Below, in pieces: positions 46,029-58,908 of a stretch of 64,000 nt of DNA. The notes under the pieces were generated by a model that was given only the letters and a program-made list of their open reading frames with translations, made no database searches and was not told the origin of the DNA. The number at the start of each line of letters is the position of its first letter. Position 1 is the stretch's first letter. A program made the translations under genes and the position numbers. The stretch comes from Osmia lignaria lignaria. Taxonomy: Eukaryota; Arthropoda; Insecta; Hymenoptera; Megachilidae. The stretch spans positions 9,260,001 to 9,324,000 of the forward strand of contig NW_027478160.1 of the NCBI RefSeq assembly GCF_051020975.1, in the 5' to 3' direction.

Positions 46029-48604
46029 GATCAGAAGCGTAGTTTTCGAGATATATCGAGATATTTAAAAGTTCCGAAGCCGCACCAACATAATAGAGAT
46101 ACAGAAACACCGTGGCCCCTTTCTTTGAGATAACTCTGCACTAGTGCGAGCCGCAAATGCCACTTCCAGCTTATCTGTGCAGAAGAAGAACAACAAGAAG
46201 AAGAAATATCTCGAAATATGTCCGTCAGGCCCCTTCCCTTGAGATAAATCTGCAAATATCTCGGAAACGAAGCGAGCTATTGCAAAATGTTAAGAGACCT
46301 TTTTTGTAGAGAATTGAGTTTCCTACTTTTTATGTTCTATGATATTTTTTGATCAGATGCGTAGTTCTCGAGATATATCGAGATATTTAAAAGTTAAGAA
46401 GCCGCACCAACATAATAGAGATACAGAAACACCGTGGCCCCTTTCTTTGAGATAACTCTGCACTATTGCGAGCTGCAAATGCCACTTCCAGCTTAGCTGT
46501 GCAGAAGAAGAACAACAAGAAGAAGAAATATCACGAAATATGTCCGTTAGGCCCCTTCCCTTGAGATAAATCTGCAAATATCTCGGAAACGAAGCGAGCT
46601 ATGGCAAAATGTTAAGAGACCTTTTTTGTAGCGAATTAAGTTTCCTACAATTTATGTTCTATGATATTTTTTGATCAGAAGCGTAGTTTTCGAGATATAT
46701 CGAGATATTTAAAAGTTCCGAAGCCGCACCAACATAATAGAGATACAGAAACACCGTGGCCCCTTTCTTTGGGATAACTCTGCACTAGTGCGAGCCGCAA
46801 ATGCCACTTCCAGCTTAGCTGTGCAGAAGAAGAACAACAAGAAGAAGAAATATCTCGAAATATGTCCGTCAGGCCCCTTCCCTTGAGATAAATCTGCAAA
46901 TATCTCGGAAACGAAGCGAGCTATGGCAAAATGTTAAGAGACCTTTTTTGTAGAGAATTAAGTTTCCTACTTTTTATGTTCTATGATATTTTTTGATCAG
47001 ATGCGTAGTTCTCGAGATATATCAAGATATTTAAAAGTTCCGAAGCCGCACCAACATAATAGAGATACAGAAACACCGTGGCCCCTTTCTTTCAGATAGC
47101 TATGCACTATTGCGAGCTGCAAATGCCACTTCCAGCTTAGCTGTGCAGAAGAAGAACAACAAGAAGAAGAAATATCTCGAAATATGTCCGTCAGGCCCCT
47201 TCCCTTGAGATAAATCTGCAAATATCTCGGAAACGAAGCGAGCTATGGCAAAATGTTAAGAGACCTTTTTTGTAGAGAATTATGTTTCCTACAATTGATG
47301 TTCTATGATATTTTTTGATCAGAAGCGTAGTTTTCGAGATATATCGAGATATTTAAAAGTTCCGAAGCCGCACCAACATAATAGAGATACAGAAACACCG
47401 TGGCCCCTTTCTTTGGGATAACTCTGCACTAGTGCGAGCCGCAAATGCCACTTCCAGCTTAGCTGTGCAGAAGAAGAACAACAAGAAGAAGAAATATCTC
47501 GAAATATGTCCGTCAGGCCCCTTCCCTTGAGATAAATCTGCAAATATATCGGAAACGAAGCGAGCTATGGCAAAATGTTCAGAGACCTTTTTTGTAGAGA
47601 ATTAAGTTTCCTACTTTTTATGTTCTACGATATTTTTTGATCAGATGCGTAGTTCTCGAGATATATCAAGATATTCAAAAGTTCCGAAGCCACACCAACA
47701 TAATAGAGATACAGAAACACCGTGGCCCCTTTCTTTGAGATAACTCTGCACTATTGCGAGCTGCAAATGCCACTTCCAGCTTAGCTGTGCAGTGGAAGAA
47801 CAACAAGAAGAAGAAATATCTCGAAATATGTCCGTCAGGCCAGTTCCTTTGAGCTGAATCTGCAAATATCTCGGAAACGAAGCGAGCTATGGCAAAATGT
47901 TAAGAGACGTTTTTTGTAGAGAATTATGTTTCCTACAATTTATGTTCTATGATATTTTTTGATCAGAAGCGTAGTTCTCGAGATATATCAAGATATTTAA
48001 AAGTTGCGAAGCCGCACCAACATAATAGGGATACAGAAACACCGTGGCCCCGTTCTTTGAGATAACTCTGCACTAGTGCGAGCCGCAAATGCCACTTCCA
48101 GCTTAGCTGTGCAGAAGAAGAACAACAAGAAGAAGAAATATCTCGAAATATATCCGTCAGGCCCCTTCCCTTGAGATAAATATGCAAATATCTCGGAAAC
48201 GAAGCGAGCTATGGCAAAATGTTAAGCGACCTTTTTTGTAGGGAATTAAGTTTCCTACTTTTTATGTTCTATGATATTTTTTGATCAGATGCGTAGTTCT
48301 CGAGATATATCAAGATATTTAAAAGTTCCGAAGCCGCACCAACATAATAGAGATACAGAAACACCGTGGCCCCTTTCTTTGAGATAACTCTGCACTATTG
48401 CGAGCTGCAAATGCCACTTTCAGCTTAGCTGTACAGAAGAAGAACAACAAGAAGAAGAAATATCTCGAAATATGTCCGTCAGGCCCCTTCCCTTGAGATA
48501 AATCTGCAAATATCTCGGAAACGAAGAGAGCTATGGCAAAATGTTAAGAGACCTTTTTTGTAGAGAATTAGGTTTCCTACTTTTTATGTTCTATGATATT
48601 TTTT

Positions 48605-49570
48605 GATCAGATGCGTAGTTCTCGAGATATATCAAGATATTCAAAAGTTCCGAAGCCGCACCAACATAATAGAGATACAGAAACACCGTGGCCCCTTTCT
48701 TTGAGATAACTCTGCACTATTGCGAGCTGCAAATGCCACTTCCAGCTTAGCTGTGCAGTGGAAGAACAACAAGAAGAAGAAATATCTCGAAATATGTCCG
48801 TCAGGCCCCTTCCCTTGAGATAAATCTGCAAATATCTCGGAAACGAAGAGAGCTATGGCAAAATGTTAAGAGACCTTTTTTGTAGAGAATTAGGTTTGCT
48901 ACAATTTATGTTCTATGACATTTTTTGATCAGAAGCGTAGTTTTCGAGATATATCGAGATATTTAAAAGTTCCGTAGCCGCACCAACATAATAGGGATAC
49001 AGAAACACCGTGGCCCCTTTCTTTGAGATAACTCTGCACTAGTGCGAGCCGCAAATGCCACTTCCAGCTTAGCTGTGCAGAAGAAGAACAACAAGAAGAA
49101 GAAATATCTCGAAATATGTCCGTCAGGCCACTTCCCTTGAGATAAATCTGCAAATATCTCGGAAACGAAGCGAGCTATGGCAAAATGTTAAGAGACGTTT
49201 TTTGTAGAGAATTATGTTTCCTACAATTTATGTTCTATGATATTTTTTGATCAGAAGCGTAGTTTTCGAGATATATCGAGATATTTAAAAGTTCCGAAGC
49301 CGCACCAACATAATAGACATACAGAAACACCGTGGCCCCTTTCTTTGAGATAACTCTGCACTAGTGCGAGCCGCAAATGCCACTTCCAGCTTAGCTGTGC
49401 AGAAGAAGAACAACAAGAAGAAGAAATATCTCGAAATATGTCCGTCAGGCCCCTTCCCTTGAGATAAATCTGCAAATATCTCGGAAACGAAGAGAGCTAT
49501 GGCAAAATGTTAAGAGACCTTTTTTGTAGAGAATTAGGTTTCCTACTTTTTATGTTCTATGATATTTTTT
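48605..49570. repeat. Domain 4 3-mer HOR near the right edge, copy 1 (966 bp)
   Basis: Monomers carry ATTCAAAAG with CAGTGGAAG; TTCCGTAGCCGC with GGGATACAG and GGCCACTTCC; and AATAGACATACAG. The same chain follows at 49571-50536. Confidence 0.88.
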
Positions 49571-50536
49571 GATCAGATGCGTAGTTCTCGAGATATATCA
49601 AGATATTCAAAAGTTCCGAAGCCGCACCAACATAATAGAGATACAGAAACACCGTGGCCCCTTTCTTTGAGATAACTCTGCACTATTGCGAGCTGCAAAT
49701 GCCACTTCCAGCTTAGCTGTGCAGTGGAAGAACAACAAGAAGAAGAAATATCTCGAAATATGTCCGTCAGGCCCCTTCCCTTGAGATAAATCTGCAAATA
49801 TCTCGGAAACGAAGAGAGCTATGGCAAAATGTTAAGAGACCTTTTTTGTAGAGAATTAGGTTTGCTACAATTTATGTTCTATGACATTTTTTGATCAGAA
49901 GCGTAGTTTTCGAGATATATCGAGATATTTAAAAGTTCCGTAGCCGCACCAACATAATAGGGATACAGAAACACCGTGGCCCCTTTCTTTGAGATAACTC
50001 TGCACTAGTGCGAGCCGCAAATGCCACTTCCAGCTTAGCTGTGCAGAAGAAGAACAACAAGAAGAAGAAATATCTCGAAATATGTCCGTCAGGCCACTTC
50101 CCTTGAGATAAATCTGCAAATATCTCGGAAACGAAGCGAGCTATGGCAAAATGTTAAGAGACGTTTTTTGTAGAGAATTATGTTTCCTACAATTTATGTT
50201 CTATGATATTTTTTGATCAGAAGCGTAGTTTTCGAGATATATCGAGATATTTAAAAGTTCCGAAGCCGCACCAACATAATAGACATACAGAAACACCGTG
50301 GCCCCTTTCTTTGAGATAACTCTGCACTAGTGCGAGCCGCAAATGCCACTTCCAGCTTAGCTGTACAGAAGAAGAACAACAAGAAGAAGAAATATCTCGA
50401 AATATGTCCGTCAGGCCCCTTCCCTTGAGATAAATCTGCAAATATCTCGGAAACGAAGCGAGCTATGGCAAAATGTTTAGAGACCTTTCTTGTAGAGAAT
50501 TAAGTTTCCTACTTTTTATGTAGTATGATATTTTTT
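49571..50536. repeat. Domain 4 3-mer HOR near the right edge, copy 2 (966 bp)
   Basis: Partner of 48605-49570. I saw differences only in the third monomer: AGCTGTACAG for AGCTGTGCAG near 50364, CGAAGCGAGC for CGAAGAGAGC, and a changed tail leading into domain 5 (GTTTAGAGACC, TTTCTTGTAG, TATGTAGTATG). Confidence 0.88.
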
Positions 50537-51824
50537 GATCAGATGCGTAGTTCTCGAGATATATCAAGATATTTAAAAGTTCCGAAGCCGCACCAACATA
50601 ATAGAGATACAGAAACACCGTGGCCCCTTTCTTTGAGATAACTCTGCACTATTGCGCGCTGCAAATGCCACTTCCAGCTTAGCTGCGCAGAAGAAGAACA
50701 ACAAGAAGAAGAAAAATCTCGAAATATGTCCGTCAGGCCCCTTCCCTTGAGATAAATCTGCAAATATCTCGGAAACGAAGCGAGCTATGGCAAAATGTTA
50801 AGAGACCTTTTTTGTAGAGAATTAAGTTTCCTACTTTTTATGTTCGATGATATTTTTTGATCAGATGCGTAGTTCTCGAGATATATCAAGATATTTAAAA
50901 GTTCCGAAGCTGCACCAACATAATAGAGGTACAGAAACACCGTGGCCTCTTTCTTTGAAATAACTCTGCACTATTGCGAGCTGCAAATGCCACTTCGAGC
51001 TTAGCTGTGCAGAAGAAGAATAACAAGAAGAAGAAATATCTCGAAATATGTCCGTCAGGCCCCTTCCCTTGAGATAAATCTGCAAATATCTCGGAAACGA
51101 AGCGAGCTATGGCAAAATGTTAAGAGACCTTTTTTGTAGAGAATTAAGTTTCCTACTTTTCATGTTTCATGATATTTTTTGATCAGATGCGTAGTTCTCG
51201 AGACATATCAAGATATTTAAAAGTTCCGAAGCCGCACCAACATAATAGAGATACAGAAACACCGTGGCCCCTTTCTTTGAGATAACTCTGCACTATTGCG
51301 AGCTGTAAATGCCACTTCCAGCATAGCTGTGCAGAAGAAGAACAACAAGAGGAAGAAATATCTCGAAATATGTCCGTCAGGCCAGTTCCTTTGAGCTGAA
51401 TCTGCAAATATCTCGGAAACGAAGCGAGCTATGGCAAAATGTTAAGAGACCTTTTTTGTAGAGAATTATGTTTCCTACAATTTATGTTCTATGATATTTT
51501 TTGATCAGAAGCGTAGTTTTCGAGATATATCGAGATATTTAAAAGTTCCGAAGACGCACCAACATAATAGATATACAGAAACACCGTGGCCCCTTTCTTT
51601 GAGATAACTGTGCACCAGTGCGAGCCGCAAATGCCACTTCCAGCTTAGCTGTGCAGAAGAAGAACAACAAGAAGAAGAAATATCTCGAAATATGTCCGTC
51701 AGGCCCCTTCCCTTGAGATAAATCTGCAAATATCTCGGAAACGAAGCGAGCTATGGCAAAATGTTAAGAGACCGTTTTTGTAGAGAATTAAGTTTCCTAC
51801 TTTTTATGTTCTATGATATTTTTT

Positions 51825-53112
51825 GATCAGATGCGTAGTTCTCGAGATATATCAAGATATTTAAAAGTTCCGAAGCCGCACCAACATAATAGGGATACAG
51901 AAACACCGTGGCCCCTTTCTTTGAGATAACTCTGCACTAGTGCGAGCCGCAAATGCCACTTCCAGCTTAGCTGTGCAGAAGAAGAACAACAAGAAGAAGA
52001 AATATCTCGAAATATGTCCGTCAGGCCCCTTCCCTTGAGATAAATCTGCAAATATCTCGGAAACGAAGCGAGCTATCGCAAAATGTTAAGAGACCTTTTT
52101 TGTAGAGAATTATGTTTCCTACAATTTATGTTCTACGATATTTTTTGATCAGAAGCGTAGTTTTCGAGATATATCGAGATATTTAAAAGTTCCGAAGCCG
52201 CACCAACATAATAGAGATACAGAAACACCGTGGCCCCTTTCTTTGAGATAACTCTGCACTAGTGCGAGCTGCAAATGCCACTTCCAGCTTAGCTGTGCAG
52301 AAGAAGAACAACAAGAAGAAGAAATATCTCGAAATATGTCCGTCAGGCCCCTTCCCTTGAGATATATCTGCAAATATCTCGGAAACGAAGCGAGCTATGG
52401 CAAAATGTTAAGAGACCTTTTTTGTAGAGAATTAAGTTTCCTACTTTTCATGTTCTATGATATTTTTTGATCAGATGCGTAGTTCTCGAGATATATCAAG
52501 ATATTTAAAAGTTCCGAAGCCGCACCAACATAATAGAGATACAGAAACACCGTGGCCCCTTTCTTTGAGATAACTCTGCACTAGTGCGAGCCGCAAATGC
52601 CACTTCCAGCTTAGCTGTGCAGAAGAAGAACAACAAGAAGAAGAAATATCTCGAAATATGTCCGTCAGGCCCCTTCCCTTGAGATAAATCTGCAAATATC
52701 TCGGAAACGAAGCGAGCTATCGCAAAATGTTAAGAGACCTTTTTTGTAGAGAATTATGTTTCCTACAATTTATGTTCTACGATATTTTTTGATCAGAAGC
52801 GTAGTTTTCGAGATATATCGAGATATTTAAAAGTTCCGAAGCCGCACCAACATAATAGAGATACAGAAACACCGTGGCCCCTTTCTTTGAGATAACTCTG
52901 CACTAGTGCGAGCTGCAAATGCCACTTCCAGCTTAGCTGTGCAGAAGAAGAACAACAAGAAGAAGAAATATCTCGAAATATGTCCGTCAGGCCCCTTCCC
53001 TTGAGATAAATCTGCAAATATCTCGGAAACGAAGCGAGCTATGGCAAAATGTTAAGAGACCTTTTTTGTAGAGAATTAAGTTTCCTACTTTTCATGTTCT
53101 ATGATATTTTTT
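51825..53112. repeat. Domain 5 2-mer HOR, two copies (644 bp each)
   Basis: The pair at 51825-52468 (a copy ending TATCGCAAAATG, then a copy beginning after TTCTACGATATT with TAGTGCGAGCTGC) repeats at 52469-53112. Seen differences are GGGATACAG versus GAGATACAG near 51892 and 52536, and GATATATC versus GATAAATC near 52371 and 53015. Confidence 0.85.
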
Positions 53113-53434
53113 GATCAGATGCGTAGTTCTCGAGATATATCAAGATATTTAACTGTTCCGAAGCCGCACCAACATAATAGAGATACAGAAACACCGTGGC
53201 CCCTTTCTTTGAGATAACTCTGCACTATTGCGAGCTGTAAATGCCACTTCCAGCTTAGCTGTGCAGAAGAAGAACAAGAAGAAGAAGAAATATCTCGATA
53301 TATGTCCCTCAGGCCCCTTCCCTTGAGATAAATCTGCAAATATCTCGGAAACCAAGCGAGCTATGGCAAAATGTTAAGAGACCTTTTTTGTAGAGAATTA
53401 TGTTTCCTACAATCTATGTTCTATGATATTTTTT

Positions 53435-55366
53435 GATCAGAAGCGTAGTTTTCGAGATATATCGAGATATTTAAAAGTTCCGAAGCCGCACCAACATAAT
53501 AGAGATACAGAAACACCGTGGCCCCTTTCTTTGAGATAACTCTGCACTAGTGCGAGCCGCAAATGCCACTTCCAGCTTAGCTGTGCAGAAGAAGAACAAC
53601 AAGAAGAAGAAATATCTCGAAATATGTCCGTCAGGCCCCTTCCCCTGAGATAAATCTGCAAATATCTCGGAAACGAAGCGAGCTATGGCAAAATGTTAAG
53701 AGACCTTTTTTGTAGAGAATTAAGTTTCCTACTTTTTATGTTCTATGATATTTTTTGATCAGATGCGTAGTTCTCGAGATATATCAAGATATTTAAAAGT
53801 TCCGAAGCCGCACCAACATAATAGGGATACAGAAACACCGTGGCCCCTTTCTTTGAGATAACTCTGCACTAGTGCGAGCCGCAAATGCCACTTCCAGCTT
53901 AGCTGTGCAGAAGAAGAACAACAAGAAGAAGAAATATCTCGAAATATGTCCGTCAGGCCCCTTCCCTTGAGATAAATCTGCAAATATCTCGGAAACGAAG
54001 CGAGCTATCGCAAAATGTTAAGAGACCTTTTTTGTAGAGAATTATGTTTCCTACAATTTATGTTCTACGATATTTTTTGATCAGAAGCGTAGTTTTCGAG
54101 ATATATCGAGATATTTAAAAGTTCCGAAGCCGCACCAACATAATAGAGATACAGAAACACCGTGGCCCCTTTCTTTGAGATAACTCTGCACTAGTGCGAG
54201 CTGCAAATGCCACTTCCAGCTTAGCTGTGCAGAAGAAGAACAACAAGAAGAAGAAATATCTCGAAATATGTCCGTCAGGCCCCTTCCCTTGAGATAAATC
54301 TGCAAATATCTCGGAAACCAAGCGAGCTATGGCAAAATGTTAAGAGACCTTTTTTGTAGAGAATTATGTTTCCTACAATTTATGTTCTATGATATTTTTT
54401 GATCAGAAGCGTAGTTTTCGAGATATATCGAGATATTTAAAAGTTCCGAAGCCGCACCAACATAATAGAGATACAGAAACACCGTGGCCCCTTTCTTTGA
54501 GATAACTCTGCACTAGTGCGAGCCGCAAATGCCACTTCCAGCTTAGCTGTGCAGAAGAAGAACAACAAGAAGAAGAAATATCTCGAAATATGTCCGTCAG
54601 GCCCCTTCCCTTGAGATAAATCTGCAAATATCTCGGAAACGAAGCGAGCTATGGCAAAATGTTAAGAGACCTTTTTTGTAGAGAATTAAGTTTCCTACTT
54701 TTTATGTTCTATGATATTTTTTGATCAGATGCGTAGTTCTCGAGATATATCAAGATATTTAAAAGTTCCGAAGCCGCACCAACATAATAGGGATACAGAA
54801 ACACCGTGGCCCCTTTCTTTGAGATAACTCTGCACTAGTGCGAGCCGCAAATGCCACTTCCAGCTTAGCTGTGCAGAAGAAGAACAACAAGAAGAAGAAA
54901 TATCTCGAAATATGTCCGTCAGGCCCCTTCCCTTGAGATAAATCTGCAAATATCTCGGAAACGAAGCGAGCTATCGCAAAATGTTAAGAGACCTTTTTTG
55001 TAGAGAATTATGTTTCCTACAATTTATGTTCTACGATATTTTTTGATCAGAAGCGTAGTTTTCGAGATATATCGAGATATTTAAAAGTTCCGAAGCCGCA
55101 CCAACATAATAGAGATACAGAAACACCGTGGCCCCTTTCTTTGAGATAACTCTGCACTAGTGCGAGCTGCAAATGCCACTTCCAGCTTAGCTGTGCAGAA
55201 GAAGAACAACAAGAAGAAGAAATATCTCGAAATATGTCCGTCAGGCCCCTTCCCTTGAGATAAATCTGCAAATATCTGGGAAACGAAGCGAGCTATGGCA
55301 AAATGTTAAGAGACCTTTTTTGTAGAGAATTAAGTTTCCTACTTTTCATGTTCTATGATATTTTTT
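53435..55366. repeat. Domain 5 3-mer HOR, two copies (966 bp each)
   Basis: The trimer at 53435-54400 repeats at 54401-55366. It extends the neighbouring dimer by one TAGTGCGAGCCGC monomer. Flanking copies at 53113 and 55367 also match each other (TTTAACTGTTCCG and TTTAAATGTTCCG, both with CCCTCAGG and AAACCAAGCG), giving a superposed 2254-bp, 7-monomer spacing. Confidence 0.83.
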
Positions 55367-57620
55367 GATCAGATGCGTAGTTCTCGAGATATATCAAGAT
55401 ATTTAAATGTTCCGAAGCCGCACCAACATAATAGAGATACAGAAACACCGTGGCCCCTTTCTTTGAGATAACTCTGCACTATTGCGAGCTGTAAATGCCA
55501 CTTCCAGCTTAGCTGTGCAGAAGAAGAACAACAAGAAGAAGAAATATCTCGAAATATGTCCCTCAGGCCCCTTCCCTTGAGATAAATCTGCAAATATCTC
55601 GGAAACCAAGCGAGCTATGGCAAAATGTTAAGAGACCTTTTTTGTAGAGAATTATGTTTCCTACAATTTATGTTCTATGATATTTTTTGATCAGAAGCGT
55701 AGTTTTCGAGATATATCGAGATATTTAAAAGTTCCGAAGCCGCACCAACATAATAGAGATACAGAAACACCGTGGCCCCTTTCTTTGAGATAACTCTGCA
55801 CTAGTGCGAGCCGCAAATGCCACTTCCAGCTTAGCTGTGCAGAAGAAGAACAACAAGAAGAAGAAATATCTCGAAATATGTCCGTCAGGCCCCTTCCCTT
55901 GAGATAAATCTGCAAATATCTCGGAAACGAAGCGAGCTATGGCAAAATGTTAAGAGACCTTTTTTGTAGAGAATTAAGTTTCCTACTTTTTATGTTCTAT
56001 GATATTTTTTGATCAGATGCGTAGTTCTCGAGATATATCAAGATATTTAAAAGTTCCGAAGCCGCACCAACATAATAGGGATACAGAAACACCGTGGCCC
56101 CTTTCTTTGAGATAACTCTGCACTAGTGCGAGCCGCAAATGCCACTTCCAGCTTAGCTGTGCAGAAGAAGAACAACAAGAAGAAGAAATATCTCGAAATA
56201 TGTCCGTCAGGCCAGTTCCTTTGAGCTGAATCTGCAAATATCTCGGAAACGAAGCGAGCTATGGCAAAATGTTAAGAGACGTTTTTTGTAGAGAATTATG
56301 TTTCCTACAATTTATGTTCTATGATATTTTTTGATCAGAAGCGTAGTTTTCGAGATATATCGAGATATTTAAAAGTTCCGAAGCCGCACCAACATAATAG
56401 GGATACAGAAACACCGTGGCCCCTTTCTTTGAGATAACTCTGCACTATTGCGACCTGCAAATGCCACTTCCAGCTCAGCTGTGCAGAAGAAGAACAACAA
56501 GAAGAAGAAATATCTCGAAATACGTCCGTCAGGCCCCTTCCCTTGAGATAAATCTGCAAATATCTCGGAAACGAAGCGAGCTATGGCAAAATGTTAAGAG
56601 ACCTTTTTTGTAGAGAATTAAGTTTCCTACTTTTTATGTTCTATGATATTTTTTGATCAGATGCGTAGTTCTCGAGATATATCAAGATATTTAAAAGTTC
56701 CGAAACCGCACCAACATAATAGAGATACAGAAACACCGTGGCCTCTTTCTTTGAGATAACTCTGCACTATTGCGAGCTGGAAATGCCACTTCCAGTTTAG
56801 CTGTGCAGATGAAGAACAACAAGAAGAAGAAATATCTCGAAATATGTCCGTTAGGCCCCTTCCCTTGAGATAAATCTGCAAATATCTCGGAAACGAAGCG
56901 AGCTATGGCAAAATGTTAAGAGACCTTTTTTGTAGAGAATTAAGTTTCCTACTTTTTATGTTCGATGATATTTTTTGATCAGAAGCGTAGTTTTCGAGAT
57001 ATATCGAGATATTTAAAAGTTCCGAAGCCGCACCGACATAATAGAGATACAGAAACACCGTGGCCCCTTTCTTTGCGATAACTCTGCACTAGTGCGAGCC
57101 GCAAATGCCACTTCCAGCTTAGCTGTGCAGAAGAAGAACAACAAGAAGAAGAAATATCTCGAAATATGTCCGTCAGGCCCCTTCCCTTGAGATAAATATG
57201 CAAATATCTCGGAAACGAAGCGAGCTATGGCAAAATGTTAAGAGACCTTTTTTGTAGAGAATTAAGTTTCCTACTTTTTATGTTCTATGATATTTTTTGA
57301 TCAGAAGCGTAGTTTTCGAGATATATCGAGATATTTAAAAGTTCCGAAGCCGCACCAACATAATAGGGATACAGAAACACCGTGGCCCCTTTCTTTGAGA
57401 TAACTCTGCACTATTGCGACCTGCAAATGCCACTTCCAGTTTAGCTGTGCAGAAGAAGAACAACAAGAAGAAGAAATATCTCGAAATATGTCCGTTAGGC
57501 CCCTTCCCTTGAGATAAATCTGCAAATATCTCGGAAACGAAGCGAGCTATGGCAAAATGTTAAGAGACCTTTTTTGTAGAGAATTAAGTTTCCTACTTTT
57601 TATGTTCTATGATATTTTTT

Positions 57621-58264
57621 GATCAGAAGCGTAGTTTTCGAGATATATCGAGATATTTAAAAGTTCCGAAGCCGCACCAGCATAATAGAGATACAGAAAC
57701 ACCGTGGCCCCTTTCTTTGAGATACCTCTGCACTAGTGAGAGCCGCAAATGCCACTTCCAGCTTAGCTGTGCAGAAGAAGAACAACAAGAAGAAGAAATA
57801 TCTCGAAATATGTCCGTCAGGCCCCTTCCCTTGAGATAAATATGCAAATATCTCGGAAACGAAGCGAGCTATGGCAAAATGGTAAGAGACCTTTTTTGTA
57901 GAGAATTAAGTTTCCTACTTTTTACGTTCTATCATATTTTTTGATCAGATGCGTAGTTCTCGAGATATATCAAGATATTTAAAAGTTCCGAAGCCGCACC
58001 AACATAATAGAGATACAGAAACACCGTGGCCCCTTTCATTGAGATAACTCTGCACTATTGCGAGCTGGAAATGCCACTTCCAGCTTAGCTGTGCAGAAGA
58101 AGAACAACAAGAAGAAGAAATATCTCGAAATATGTCCGTCAGGCCACTTCCCTTGAGATGAATCTGCAAATATCTCGGAAACAAAGCGAGCTATGGCAAA
58201 ATGTTAAGAGACCTTTTTTGTAGAGAATAATGTTTCCTACAATTTACGTTCTATGATATTTTTT
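57621..58264. repeat. Domain 5 two-monomer block, copy 1 (644 bp)
   Basis: It has GAGATACCTCTGC with CACTAGTGAGAG and AATGGTAAGAG, then TTTCATTGAG with AGCTGGAA and GAAACAAAGCG. It recurs at 62129-62772, offset 4508 bp (14 monomers). Two differences seen: CACCAGCATAAT near 57677 and CTATCATATT near 57932. Confidence 0.85.
58063..58085. repeat. Perfect 8-bp inverted repeat AGCTGGAA / TTCCAGCT
   Basis: Arms of eight bases flank a 7-base loop ATGCCAC. The same form is at 62571-62593 and 63859-63881. It combines the GAGCTGGAA allele of domain 3 with the common TTCCAGCTTAGC allele, so it is a hybrid of two monomer types with the strongest hairpin potential in the window. Confidence 0.8.
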
Positions 58265-58908
58265 GATCAGAAGCGTAGTTTTCGAGATATATCGAGATAT
58301 TTATAAGTTCCGAAGCCGCACCAACATAATAGAGATACAGAAACACCGTGGCCCCTTTCTTTGAGATAACTCTGCACTATTGCGACCTGCAAATGCCACT
58401 TCCAGCTCAGCTGTGCAGAAGAAGAACAACAAGAAGAAGAAATATCTCGAAATACGTCCGTCAGGCCCCTTCTCTTGAGATAAATCTGCAAATATCTCGG
58501 AAACGAAGCGAGCTATGGCAAAATGTTAAGAGACCTTTTTTGTAGAGAATTAAGTTTCCTACTTTTTATGTTCTATGATATTTTTTGATCAGATGCGTAG
58601 TTCTCGAGATATATCAAGATATTTAAAAGTTCCGAAACCGCACCAACATAATAGAGATACAGAAACACCGTGGCCCCTTTCTTTGAGATAACTCTGCACT
58701 ATTGCGAGCTGGAAATGCCACTTCCAGTTTAGCTGTGCAGAAGAAGAACAACAAGAAGAAGAAATATCTCGAAATATGTCCGTTAGGCCCCTTCCCTTGA
58801 GATAAATCTGCAAATATCTCGGAAACGAAGCGAGCTATGGCAAAATGTTAAGAGACCTTTTTTGTAGAGAATTAAGTTTCCTACTTTTTATGTTCTATGA
58901 TATTTTTT

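Larger units (their letters stand above)
31541..50536. repeat. Array domain 4: mixed 4-mer, 7-mer and 3-mer HORs
   Basis: Recurrent types have ATTCAAAAG with CAGTGGAAG (starts 33150, 35082, 36370, 37658, 39912, 43454, 47639, 48605, 49571), AAGTTGCGAAG with GGGATACAG and CCCCGTTC (35404, 36692, 37980, 40234, 47961), and GATAGCTATGCAC (34438, 35726, 41522, 42166, 43132, 44419, 45385, 46995). GGCCAGTTCCTTTGAGCTG is common here, often followed by GAGACGTTTTTT. Period changes along the domain: 4-mer near 34-37 kb, 7-mer near 37-41 kb, 3-mer near 44-46 kb and 48-50 kb. Confidence 0.88.
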
